From Trematomus loennbergii (Eukaryota; Chordata; Actinopteri; Perciformes; Nototheniidae): a stretch of DNA of 64,000 bases. This document shows positions 1 through 9,815 of the stretch, piece by piece. The stretch covers positions 496,001 through 560,000 of the forward strand of contig JAAOOA010000165.1 in NCBI GenBank assembly GCA_012861695.1, given 5' to 3'. The notes under the pieces were generated by a model. That model searched no databases. It worked only from the letters and a program-made list of their open reading frames with translations, and had not been told where the DNA came from. Made by a program: the position numbers and the translations under genes. Position 1 is the stretch's first letter, and each line of letters begins with the position of its first letter.

Positions 1-113
1 TAGTCTTCGTATTCTTGTTTTTGGCGTGAGAATAGTTTGGGCAGCGTGAGAGCGTGAGATTGAGAGTGAAAGCGTGTGTCACACGCCAGATGCGTGAGAG
101 TTGGCAACCCTGA
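1..113. mobile_element. hAT-like element, right end only
   Basis: The segment ends in GAGAGTTGGCAACCCTG, the reverse complement of CAGGGTTGCCAACTCTC. That is the CAG-type terminus I recall from common fish hAT repeats. Upstream sequence is rich in GCGTGAGA-type subterminal motifs. The left end lies outside the window, so no target duplication can be checked. Confidence 0.4.
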
Positions 114-355
114 TATATAAGGACCTGTGAGCTCTGAGTGCTAACAGCTAACGGCTGTGTTGTTTTTCTGGGTTCTCGTTGAAGATGACGTCACGGCTCC
201 GCCTACACTGCGTTACTATAGTAACTACCCCAGTTCCTAAACTGTAATGGAAGCGCAGCATGAAGTGAGTCGGCCCTGTTAAGGCCCAACGCGGCCAAGC
301 CGTACCGTGCCGTACCAGCGTGGCCGAGGCCGACCGTGTGGTGGAAATGCGCCAT

Positions 356-501
356 AAGTGTCTGATGGCTGCAGCCTGTGTCAGTGAGAGCGGTCTGACT
401 GGTTGGACTGCTTCTAATGATTATGATCTCATTCTTCACCTCGAACACACTCCAGCACTGCCTGTACAGGTGAGACTAACTCACTGCAAACGTCCTGTCT
501 G
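356..501 (+). mobile_element. 146-bp inserted unit with 11-bp target duplication
   Basis: The unit starts AAGTGTCTGATGG and ends GTCTG. It is flanked by perfect direct repeats AAATGCGCCAT at 345-355 and 502-512, which marks an insertion. The same 146 bp, with identical boundaries, recurs at 15741-15886 and 62359-62504 in different flanking sequence. It has no terminal inverted repeat and no poly-A tail. It is open in one frame across its whole length and contains CAG/GTGAG, which looks like a splice donor, so it could be an exon-derived retrocopy or a structured small RNA. It has a C-box-like UGAUGG near the 5' end and CUGA at the 3' end, but no supporting terminal stem. I do not recognise the family. 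Confidence 0.5.
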
Positions 502-650
502 AAATGCGCCATTACTGACTTTGACCTTTAAAAAACGAGAGCAGAAAAAGAACTCACTGACATTGAACTGTCTGACTGACTGAGTGCAAGTGGAAGAAGT
601 ATTAAAGAGGCACTGTTATGCTTTTGGGGATTCCCCTTTCCTGTAGTGTG

Positions 651-935
651 TTCACGGGGGGGGTCTTCAGCACCTCCACCTGCACGGTGCTTGTCTCTGG
701 CACCTGGCTCTCTAACGTCCCTGCCTCCTGCCCCACCTCTATGATGGTGCACTGCTTCACGGGGGGGGTCTTCAGCACATCCACCTGCACGGTGCTTGTC
801 TCTGGCACCTGGCTCTCTGACGTCCCTGCCTCCTGCCCTACCTCTATGGTGGTACACTGCTTCACGGGGGGGGTCTTCAGCACCTCCACCTGCACAGTGC
901 TTGTCTCTGTCTCTGACGTCCCTGCCTCCTGCCAG
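651..935 (-). repeat. 105-bp coding-phase minisatellite (2.7 copies)
   Basis: Units begin at 651, 756 and 861, so the period is exactly 105 bp, or 35 codons. Read on the minus strand, the array stays open from about 945 to 602 and encodes repeats of the type VQVEVLKTPPVKQ then EVGQEAGTSESQVPETST. The third unit is truncated. A period divisible by three in an open frame suggests a repeat-bearing exon, but no start codon context or splice sites were confirmed. The plus-strand frame over it is probably a shadow. Confidence 0.6.
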
Positions 936-1407
936 TTGTTTTCTGGTTCAGATGGGTCACAGGGTGAGGTTCAGCGTGACTGTCTCTTCCTCAGGATCTT
1001 CCGCAACCCCCTGGCCAGTGGAGTCCTGTGTCCAACCTGTGCAAGTTAAACAAATGTTGGTCTTGACTTGCTTAAGACAAAGAGGTTAACTCATATATCT
1101 AGAAATAAGAAATACAGCGTGCTTAAGGTATGTTTCCAGACAGGGTCAAAATATACTCGTCATGTCATAGGACTGTGGCAGTCAAAGTTAATAGCAGTAA
1201 TAGTGGTATTTATCCAGTCAACCATTTATGGTTTTGTTTTTGCGATATTATTCTTCCGATTTGTGTCTACATTCCATGTGATGTGACATGTCAATTTGTC
1301 GGTAGACACATATAGACGTGTGCATGTATGTTCCCTTACATTATTTACATCCACATTTTGTTCAGAATTTATAAGACTGACGCAAACGTGTTTGCATAAG
1401 TGCAATC

Positions 1408-1452
1408 AAATAAGTAGCAAGTCGCTTTGGATAAAAACGTCTGCTAAATGTA
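1408..1452 (+). mobile_element. Fish SINE 3' tail fragment
   Basis: The motif GTCGCTTTGGATAAAAACG followed by TCTGCTAAATG is the widespread 3' tail of teleost V-SINE-type elements. The tRNA-like head is missing here. Confidence 0.55.
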
Positions 1453-2340
1453 ATATAAAGGGACCTCTGGATGCACTGGATAACTGCTTTTGTTTACAAC
1501 CCGAGAAACATGACCTTAATACAGAACTGCAAACTGAATATGTGGTCAACTGGGATCGTCTTCATGTATTGTGCTCTTACCATTAACCTCAAAACATTTC
1601 TGGCTTAAGGGATGGCTCAAGCCTAAAACTACATTTCAGTCATCAAACCCAACTACCTTGACATTAACAACTTTCAATTTGTATACAATGAATGCGCAAG
1701 TGGTAGCACAATACCCCAAAATGGTTTTCAAATTCAAGTAAACTTGCCTACCTATTTCCTGATAAATAACAGTTGAATGTCCACAAGTCCCCTCTGCAGA
1801 GTAAGCCATGTCTCATTAGGCTACATACTCAGTGTTTAAAAATGTATTTATTGTATGTAGTTTGCTAAAATAATAAACAGTCAAACGTTGTCCATATCCC
1901 TAAATATTTTGCAATTACTTTCAACTTTTGTAATACTTTGCAGCTAAAAATAGTGACAGTTAACAGGTAGAAAGGATGTGTGTTAGTTGTCTCACAAAAA
2001 TATAGTTTGCCAAACCCAAATAAATGGCTCGAATGACTGCTTTCTGGCTCAAAGGATAAATACTGGATCAAGTTGTTGTCCCACAAGATTTGGATGGATT
2101 GAAAACAGTCGCTGTAAGTTTGTTAACTTAACTGACTTTATTAAATGAGTTGATCCAAACTCATTCCATATAACTGTGTTGTTATAAGGAAATGTTAAGC
2201 TCTCCAACGTTTATACTGTCAGGGAGGTAAGGACTCGTTGACTGAACATGTTTTAGGGGTGAACCATCCCTAGAAGAGTTAACATTGATACAAACATTTT
2301 GTGTACACAATACTGTGAACTGTGAAGATATAGTGCAAGC
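1453..2340. other. AT-rich stretch, nothing recognised
   Basis: I see no coding exon, tandem array or element terminus in this stretch. Short open frames here lack motifs or splice support. Confidence 0.4.
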
Positions 2341-2347
2341 ATCTCAC

Positions 2348-3956
2348 CTTCACAAAGGACTCATAAAAAGTGCCTATCTTGTCAAGGTAATCCTGGGCAT
2401 AGGCGGTCAGTGTGCAGCGAGGGTTAGGATTTCACATTTGACCTCCTTCTTCCTGGTCTCCTTGCCAAGAGGCAGCACTGGTTTAAAGCCAATGGCATGG
2501 AGTTTCTCAAGCTGTAATGACAACATATTATTTTACTGTTTAAAGAAATGGAAAGGAAACAACTATATAACTACAACTATAACATTACTGATGACAGCAT
2601 CTAGTTGTATGCCATTCATAAACCTAGATGCTGAGTTAGCTTTTGCAGAATCATGTATTTACCAGGAAGGGTTACACAGTAGAAGCAGAAAAATATTTTA
2701 TAGACAAACACAAAATACAAAAATAATCAGTATCCTGAGTCCCAGTTCAAACCCTGATAATCTTAAAGTTAAAGTACAATAAGATGCAAATGTGTGACCA
2801 CTCAACAATTAACAGTTAACACTTGTGTACACAATGGTATTGCATAATTAAAAATGTAACACAATCCAAGCATAGCTTGACACTGTTGAAATTGAAATTG
2901 CGTGCTGCAATGTAAAAACGTTCCCGTATGTTGTGGCTGCAGTCGTAAGAGTAATATAGAGTAGTAACATACAATGATGTAGTCTTATTAAAGGTGGGGT
3001 AGGTAAGTTGAGAAACCGGCTCGAGATACACTTGTATATTCCATGGAATGCTCTTAACATCCCGATAGCAATGAATATCTAAGTGCTTTGACAAAAAATA
3101 CATAAAAAAATATCATCTGTGGAAGCCGTAGTACGGTAAAAGCACGACCAATCATCTGAGCCGGCCCGGCTAAAATACTGGATGGCCTACCTGCCTGTCA
3201 GCCTTCCATCTGTGCACAAACTTATCTCGTGCCCTCATTGGTCATGTGCGCGTTCGTGTGTGTTGGAGGAGGGGCTCTGTGAGGAAGGGGCAGATTTTCT
3301 CGGTTGTGTATTTTCAAATTCTAGCGCACTCGAGCTGGTTTCTCAAACTTACTACCCCACCTTTAATGTCTAAAAGTGTGTACATAAGCAAGAATGGAAC
3401 ACAACATGGAAGTGAAGGAAGTGCTCTGTTTATTTAAATGTGAAAGTTAAATTAAAATAGTGTCCCTTGGCTGTGAAAGTTAAGATAAGAGTAGTTTTAA
3501 AATTGAAAGAAAAGAGAATATTAAATAATACCTTTGCAATAATATCTATATTTGAAGTTGATATCAAAGTGTATATTGGTTAATAAGATACAAACATCAT
3601 TAAGAAATAAATGTATATAAAAACAACATTCAACTTTATCCTGGCCCAATATATTGGCAAACAGTCGGGGGTCCGTCTGTGTCAGTTCTTTGGTGTCAGC
3701 TTGGTGTGTCCGGGCATTAACATACAGTAAAAAGTGTACATACCAAGACAATGGCTTCATCCTTGATGGAAGCAATGTTGTGGTTCTTCTTCCGCCCAGA
3801 CACCCAATCCTCTCGCTTCTCATCAAACCGCTTGAGCTTCTTCTCAAGGCGCAGCTTTTTTGGCTGCTCCTTAAGGCAATGTGCACAGATCTTCTGTGCA
3901 CAAAATAAAATGTTCTGACAGAAGGGACATGTCTTTTTTGTAGACCCACCTGGCAT
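2348..3956 (-). CDS. Two-exon zinc-ribbon protein, probable frameshift in exon 2
   Basis: Exon 1 is 3744-3956. ATG at 3956 opens 71 codons beginning MPGGSTKKTCPFCQN, and the exon ends at a GTATG donor at 3743. It has a CPFC...CAHC zinc-ribbon pattern followed by a lysine/arginine-rich stretch (KKLRLEKKLKRFDEKRE) and ends KDEAIVL. Exon 2 is 2348-2511. It has a TTACAG acceptor and a GTGAGA donor, and its phase fits exon 1. It begins LEKLHAIGFKPVLPLGKE but then hits a stop after ILTLAAH, while another frame of the same exon reads NPRCTLTAYAQDYLDK up to the donor. The likeliest explanation is a one-base indel near 2415. Later exons were not found, and a TTAA-type MITE sits in the intron. I do not recognise the family. 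It could be a host gene or a protein carried by a repeat. Confidence 0.5.
2992..3362. mobile_element. TTAA-type MITE with AGGTGGGGTAGG ends
   Basis: AGGTGGGGTAGGTAAGTTGA and the inverse of TTACTACCCCACCT form terminal inverted repeats of about 35 bp. TTAA flanks both sides (2988-2991 and 3363-3366). It lies in the intron of the zinc-ribbon gene. TTAA targets suggest piggyBac or Kolobok-type mobilisation. Confidence 0.7.
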
Positions 3957-4900
3957 GATTAACACAGGATTACAAACAGACAGACTGACAAACACAGGAA
4001 AGTAGAGAAGTACACAGAATAGATAGAAGGGTGAATAAAGAAATAGATGATAGATATAAGAGAGCTGGATAGGGAGATAGGGAGAGTTTGGCTCTTAAAA
4101 GTGCCGTTGGTTTTATGATGGTGTAGATCAGTGTATGGGTTTGTGGTGTGGGTACAGGAGCTGCAGGAGAGAACAGAAAAAGTGAATTATGTAGTGAAAC
4201 TAGCTTTTTTAAATGCACATTGTGACGGTTTAACTACTTTAGACAGACTGAGTGAGTTCATTTACGTGTTTCCTGTTTCAGACTCGTAACAAGCACATGG
4301 CCGTGCACATGGACTATGCCCCTCCCCCCCAAACATATGTTAAATGTCCGCTCGGCAGCACTGTCATGTGTCAAACAAAAGCGATTAAATAACGTATAAC
4401 TCACACTTTAACACCGACGTATGTAGCCGTAATTAAGACAAATATTTTCCACACACCACTTATGAGCTGATATAAATGTAGCTAAACTAGTTTAAGCTTA
4501 TGTTGAACGTGAGCTAGCTAGCTAGCCGCCCGCAAGAATAATTTCACATTAATGTTGCTTTGCTGATTATGGCGGAAGCATTTCTCAGACTTAGAACAGT
4601 TCATTATGTATGATGAACTATGCGAGAAAAGGCTTAAAAAAAAGCCCCAATTATTAAATCATGCATCAGACTTTAGTGACACAACTTACTTTGTCAGAAG
4701 ATGGATCGCAATGCCGGTGGCCGGTAGGTGGTGCTCTGAATTATGTCATTTCCTGTACCGATTATACAATAAAATATTAATACATTTCCTATATTTTGAC
4801 ACAATAACTATTTAATAACCTAAGTAGCCTACAGACAAAAACAAAAAAGTATATATTGCCTTATAAAATGCAGAAAAGTGTAAACATCAAGCATGATAAT
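3957..4900. other. Upstream flank of the zinc-ribbon gene
   Basis: This stretch presumably holds the 5' UTR and promoter of the minus-strand gene starting at 3956. No TATA box or other clear core element was recognised. A GCTAGCTAGCTAGC run occurs near 4515. Confidence 0.3.
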
Positions 4901-4914
4901 AATAAAATAAAAGA

Positions 4915-5250
4915 CTAATGATATCTTAAACCTTAATAAATAAAATGGAAAATTAACCGACAACAACAATTTAACATAAATAAAACAAGGATTAAAACAA
5001 GGATAAGTTTGACTCAATGTTGTGTAAAGTACCCGTTATGGTTAAAAAATTAATAAAAAAAAAAAACATTGAAAATAATACAGCTTCCGGTTTCCGACGG
5101 TCTCCCTTCTCCTGGCAAATATCCTAAACCTTAATAAATAAAATGGACAATTGATCGACAATAACAATTTAACATAAACAAAACAAGGATAAGTTTGACT
5201 CAATGTTATGTAAAGTACCCGTTATGGTTAAAAAAAATAAACATTAGAAA
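4915..5250. repeat. Two diverged direct copies, period about 200 bp
   Basis: The sequence at 4918-5035 (ATATCTTAAACCTTAATAAA through GTACCCGTTATGG) recurs at 5119-5230 with small indels. It is AT-rich and noncoding. Confidence 0.65.
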
Positions 5251-5456
5251 ATAATACAGCTTCCGGCTTCCCGAGACACGAAGAGGAGACACGAACAATT
5301 CTTCCACTTAAAATGCATTACTTTGAAAATCGTGCTTTCTGACACGAAAGAAACGTGTGCATAAACACCATATCCCTACGTGCATTGCGGCTAAAACATC
5401 CAATCACCGCTGAGGATTATTGAAAAGTCCTAAATCTGTTTCTGGTATTGTTTCGG

Positions 5457-6151
5457 ACTTTATTTTGAAATTCAGTTCCTGACAGACGTCAAAAAAGACA
5501 GAGATTATCGAATTAAACCAATAAATAAAAACAAGGATAATTGTGTGTTATTGTTGAGTAAATAACAGTGTGTTATTTTGAAAAGAATAACAAATTAGAA
5601 GGAAAAAAAGATTTTAAAAATACAGATTTCAGTATCCTGAGGCTCTGAGCCCCATTTTTTTCCCTCACAGATGGCAACAAAAGTCCGAAATGATACGATT
5701 TTAAATAAAAGCAATAATCGTGGCTTGATATTGAGTAAGAACATGTTTTTATGAACCACACAGCTTCCGGTCTTCCACGACCAGACCGAGAAAAAGACGT
5801 GTTGACTTTATTTTGAAATTCAGTTCCTGACGGACGTCAAAATAGCCCGAGATTATCGAATTAAACCAATAATAAAAACAAGGATAATTGTGTGTTATTG
5901 TTGAGTAAATAACAGTGTGTTATTTTGAAAAGAATAACAAATTAGAAGGAAAAAAAGATTTTAAAAATACAGATTTCAGTATCCTGAGGCTCTGAGCCCC
6001 ATTTCTTTTCCTCACAGACGGCAACAAAAGTCCGAAATGATACGATTTTAAATAAAAGCAATAATCGTGGCTTGATATTGAGTAAGAACATGTTTTTATG
6101 AACCACACAGCTTCCGGTCTTCCACGACCAGACCGAGAAAAAGACGTGTTG
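5457..6151. repeat. Tandem duplication, 348-bp period, two copies
   Basis: Copies begin at 5457 and 5805 with ACTTTATTTTGAAATTCAG and run to the CACGACCAGACCGAG motif. They differ at only a few positions, so the duplication is recent. The short minus-strand frames inside are duplicated shadows, not genes. Confidence 0.8.
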
Positions 6152-6300
6152 CAGGCACGAAACACATTACCAATAGAAATACATTGCTTTTAAAATCGTT
6201 CTGTGTGACACGAAAATAAGGGGATAATCGTGGTGGTGCACACGAATCAATAGATTAAATAACGTGACTATAACACGAAATGCCGTGAGACTGGGTGGAC

Positions 6301-6353
6301 GAAGCGAATGCAGGAAACGATGTGGAAGGAAGTCAGGCCGCGCTTACGAGAAG
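6301..6353 (-). pseudogene. Remnant of an astacin exon
   Basis: The stretch matches the exons at 40629-40746 and 55247-55363. Read on the minus strand it gives the GLTSFH and CIRFV motifs with an internal deletion. It ends at the same CTGAGGA acceptor. The rest of the exon (FLNIQSDGG) is missing. It shows that TRIM unit A once had an astacin neighbour like units C and D. Confidence 0.6.
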
Positions 6354-6429
6354 CTGAGGAGAAAGAAACAAAGCAGCTGTGGTTCAATGGAGGTCAAAGG
6401 AGGTCAAAGGTCACATTCAGGTTCTTAGA

Positions 6430-6890
6430 CTTTTCCTCAGAGGTGGGAGAATTAAAAGTAGAAGTACTCAGATCTTGTACTTGAGTAAAAGTAGAAGTAC
6501 CAGAGTGTAGGAATAATCTGTTACAGTAAAAGTCTTGCATTCAAAAAAAGTAAAAGTAGAAAAGTATTATCATCAAAATATAGTTAAAGTAGCGACAGTA
6601 ATCATTGTGCAGATTGGTCCATTTCAGAATAATATATATGATGTGTTTTATAATGATTGATCATTAAAGTGTTCTCAAAGCTGGTAAAGGTGCAGCTAGT
6701 TTGAATGACTTGTATACTGCAGGGTAGCTTGTGAATTTACTCCAGGTGGAACTAACTAACACTTGATTATATTTCACATCATTAATCCAGAACTGTAAAG
6801 TAACTAAAGGTATTAATTAAATGTAGTAGTAAAAGTAGCAAAAAATGGCACTTAAGTACAGACCCATTTTCAAACAGTCTGTTCAGGGAG
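6430..6890. repeat. Dispersed teleost repeat rich in GTACTTGAGTAAAAGTA
   Basis: The block carries repeated GAGTAAAAGTAGAAGTAC motifs and recurs at 40840-41240 and 55440-55930 in the same position next to astacin exon A. It belongs to the duplicated unit. This motif type is common in ray-finned fish genomes. Confidence 0.6.
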
Positions 6891-7153
6891 GAGGAAGTGT
6901 TTCACCAGCTGCTCTTAAACAGGGACCATAACACAGCGTTGTGAAATATAGCTATAAATCTCCAGATGTGTAAAGAGATGTCCTTTATGTATTGAGAAAA
7001 TATTCCTACTTATGCTCAATACACTATTGAAAAGCCTCTTGGATCAGCTGTAAAATGCATCGTCACAAAGTTAAATAACAAGCCTCAATAGTTCTTCTTT
7101 CACTTCCTCTTTGCAAACTGCCACTGGGAGGTGGAACCCCACTGTAAGAGAAG

Positions 7154-7167
7154 AGTTTCAATTTCTC
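7154..7167 (+). promoter_or_regulatory. ISRE-like site, TRIM unit A
   Basis: AGTTTCAATTTCTC matches the interferon-stimulated response element consensus AGTTTCNNTTTCNC at every fixed position. It sits 131 bp upstream of the splice donor of the noncoding first exon. The paralogous sites are 47126-47139 (one mismatch) and 57615-57628 (full match). IRF and ISGF3 factors bind this element in vertebrates; binding here is inferred. Confidence 0.6.
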
Positions 7168-7179
7168 AGAAATCAAAGT

Positions 7180-7297
7180 TGAAGTTTGTCTGAGCGACAG
7201 CAGAGCAGCAGCCGAGACAAGTCTCTGTTTCTCTGAAGAAAACACTCGACTGAATCCAGCAGCTTTTTATCAACACAGCAGGACTCTGCAAACACTG
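7180..7297 (+). other. Noncoding first exon of TRIM unit A
   Basis: This sequence is conserved in three units and ends CAAACACTG/GTGAGTAC, a strong splice donor at 7298. The coding exon begins after a TTTGTCCTCAG acceptor at 12859. The 5' boundary is approximate. The intron holds a hairpin MITE and a 3.8-kb foldback element. Confidence 0.5.
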
Positions 7298-7857
7298 GTG
7301 AGTACACTACAGACACATCACTAACTAAATATTTAGTCAAAGCTGGATTAAAATCAGAATCTGACTGTATTACATCAGTTACCATATAAATAATATTATA
7401 TAAATGTGTCAGTTAAGATAAAAAACTTCAACATTTACATTAGCAACAGCCAACAATACAACTGCAATGTAAACTCTGGTTAAGTTAGGTTAGAGAGCAT
7501 ACAGTCAAAGCTAGCATTAGCTTATGCTAATTTCATATTTCCTGTTTTTGAAAACATCTTTATAATTGACTATATTAAACAAAGTAGAATCTAAATATTA
7601 GATTTGTTCTGGACTGTCCAAAGCAGGGATCTGGTGTGTGTTAAAAGTGTTGCTTATAAAAAGGCATGACAATTAGATTTCATTTTATATAATTTGTACA
7701 CACTGTGGTTAGTAGCCTTGAGCTTTGAACCTGTTTCTGTAGTAACTGCTGTCTGCCTTTTGAAGCTGATAATGTTACTGTTTTTTAATTTTTACTAGTA
7801 TTAACTTCAGTGATGCTCAGCAGGAGGTTTCACTCCTCTGTTCAACAACGTGTTTAG

Positions 7858-8454
7858 TGTCACTACCCGATCTGCAGCCCTGCCCTATCTGCAGTGCGCA
7901 TGTGCGAGATGGTCCGCCATATTTGACAACTACATACGGCAACTCTAATAGGACACTTGACACAGTGACTTTTGGCAAAGCAGAAAAAGAACCGAGAGAG
8001 ATTATTGTTATTACAACGTGACTTCACTATTATTTAACAACTCTTTTTATTGGGTTCTTTTATTTGGGGTTAAGTACATTGTCAGAATAAGTGAGAAATG
8101 GATTTAACTTCTGTTAGACAGCTATCATACTGAATAAATATTTACTGTGAATGTATGCTAAAATATATAGCATATAGCTGTCAAACAGAAGTTAAATCCA
8201 TTTCTCACTTATTCTGACAATGTACTTAACCCCAAATAAAGAACCCAATAAAAAGAGTTGTTAAATAATAGTGAAGTCACGTTGTAATAACAATAACTCA
8301 TCTCTCTCGGTTTTCGGAGTTTTCTTTGTGTGCTTTGCCAAATGCCACTATGTCAAGTGTCTAGTTGGGTTGCCGTACGGAGTTGTGCAATATGGCGGAC
8401 CATCTCGCACATGCGCACTGCAGATAGGGCAGGGCTGCAGATCGGGTAGTGACA
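7858..8454. mobile_element. Palindromic hairpin MITE, 597 bp
   Basis: Almost the entire element is one inverted repeat. The left arm starts TGTCACTACCCGATCTGCAG and the right arm is its reverse complement, with a short loop near 8130-8180. TTTAG flanks both sides (7853-7857 and 8455-8459). The paralogous copy is 58322-58914. Transcribed as TRIM intron sequence it would fold into a stem of about 270 bp. Confidence 0.8.
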
Positions 8455-8455
8455 T

Positions 8456-8630
8456 TTAGATTAGATTAGATCAGACTTTATTGTCATTACAAAATGCAAG
8501 CACAGTATAACGAAATTAAGGAGGGTCTAACCAGAGTGCAAAACGGTCAGTTATATACACAATTATCAGAAGTATGTAAAATAAATGATACAAAAATAAA
8601 GGTAAATAGATGGGAAATGTATAAATAAGA
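8456..8630 (-). mobile_element. Non-LTR retrotransposon 3' tail
   Basis: TTAGATTAGATTAGATCAG followed by TTTATTGTCATTACAAAATG is, on the minus strand, a typical fish LINE 3' end with a short terminal microsatellite. Copies are at 51766-52020 and 58921-59160, and a related tail in opposite orientation is at 19428-19503. The foldback element at 8631 interrupts this copy. Confidence 0.55.
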
Positions 8631-8745
8631 CAACCCGGTATCACGTGACATGTGACGATCTACCATGCTGGGAGACGTGAATATGTCACGGTTTCGTCCC
8701 TTCAAACGTGACAGTTACACGGTATTGTTTAACATGGCCCAACCA

Positions 8746-9183
8746 TGGATGTATAATAAGAACTGGATACAGCGTGGGAGGCGGGGCCTCATTCATTCCT
8801 ATGAGAGTTGCTCATTCGCGCATGATGATAAAATGGCCCAACTTTTGAGAGAGCGAAACGTCACAGATTACCCGGCATGCCTGAGAAGTACCCGTATGTG
8901 CGCTCATAGCGCATGCGCAACTTTAACCATGCCCCCCAAAATGCTCGTTCACATCAAGCACGTCAATTTGCGTACACGTAACAGCACCGCACGTTCATGA
9001 CAGCATGGTAATGGTTTGTTATTATGATAGATTTGATATTAACGAGGCGGCAGTTAGCAGCTAGCGGTAGCTAGTAATTATGCTAATTTACACATCAATC
9101 GTTAGTACTTTTATAGTACGCTGTAACAGGATCTAGTGATATCCAAGCAACAGAGCTTCATTTAGCATGAAAGAATTATTGCA

Positions 9184-9233
<50 letters not shown>

Positions 9234-9815
9234 TGCAATAAGCTTCTTAGTGCAATAAGAAGCTACAGGGACGTTAATCTACGTCGGTAATATTAACTTT
9301 ATTTAATACAACATTTACGGAACAAGATTTAATCATACAGCCCATGTAGTATAATATTTTACAAATGATGAATTACAGCAAACATGTGCAATATATCCAT
9401 TATTACAGCTCCGTGGGCTGGCAGTAAGGCGATATGGGTCCGTTCTTATTGTACATCCATGGGTAAAGATAAACGCATGTACTAGTGCTGAACACGTAAC
9501 ATGAACGTGCCGGGCGGCGCGGTCCCGTGGGTTAGATGCGCGTTCATAATGCAGAGGGAAATAACTCTCAGAATAACGTTATTAGCACATTTTACAACTT
9601 GAGGAACGAATGTTTTTAATAAGGGCTATACAAGTGTTCATACTGGGTAGTTTATTTAGTTTAAAAAAAATATCCAACGATTTACAGACCACTCTTTCCC
9701 ATGTAAGTCAATGGGAAAAAGTGTTTCCGGGCCTGGCAACCAAAAGGAAGTGTAGTACCGCCGTTTGGCCAGCACGAATATTTTCATCTGAGTCCGGCGC
9801 ACTTCCTGGGGGCTT
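8746..9815. mobile_element. Element nested in the left arm of the foldback
   Basis: GCCCAACCA occurs at 8737-8745 and 9816-9824. The opposite arm has a single copy with no insert, so 8746-9815 is a later insertion with a 9-bp target duplication. It starts TGGATGTATAATAAGAAC and has an internal inverse of this near 9435. It contains a (TA)n tract. No coding capacity was recognised. Confidence 0.6.
9171..9247. repeat. (TA)n tract inside a palindrome
   Basis: TTATTGCACTG, about 20 TA units, then CAGTGCAATAA forms a perfect cruciform-capable palindrome. Confidence 0.8.

Noticed and set aside
356..501. C/D-box snoRNA
   Set aside because: C- and D-like boxes occur, but flanking bases form no terminal stem and no guide region was recognised; kept as an unassigned insert.
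651..935. CRISPR-like array
   Set aside because: Tandem units abut without spacers, and the window is clearly vertebrate.
618..1089. Plus-strand frames of 97-143 residues over the minisatellite
   Set aside because: They are shadows of the 105-bp repeat; the minus frame has the more protein-like composition.
5573..6165. Two similar minus-strand frames of 62 and 81 residues
   Set aside because: Both arise from the 348-bp tandem duplication; AT-rich, no motif, no splice support.
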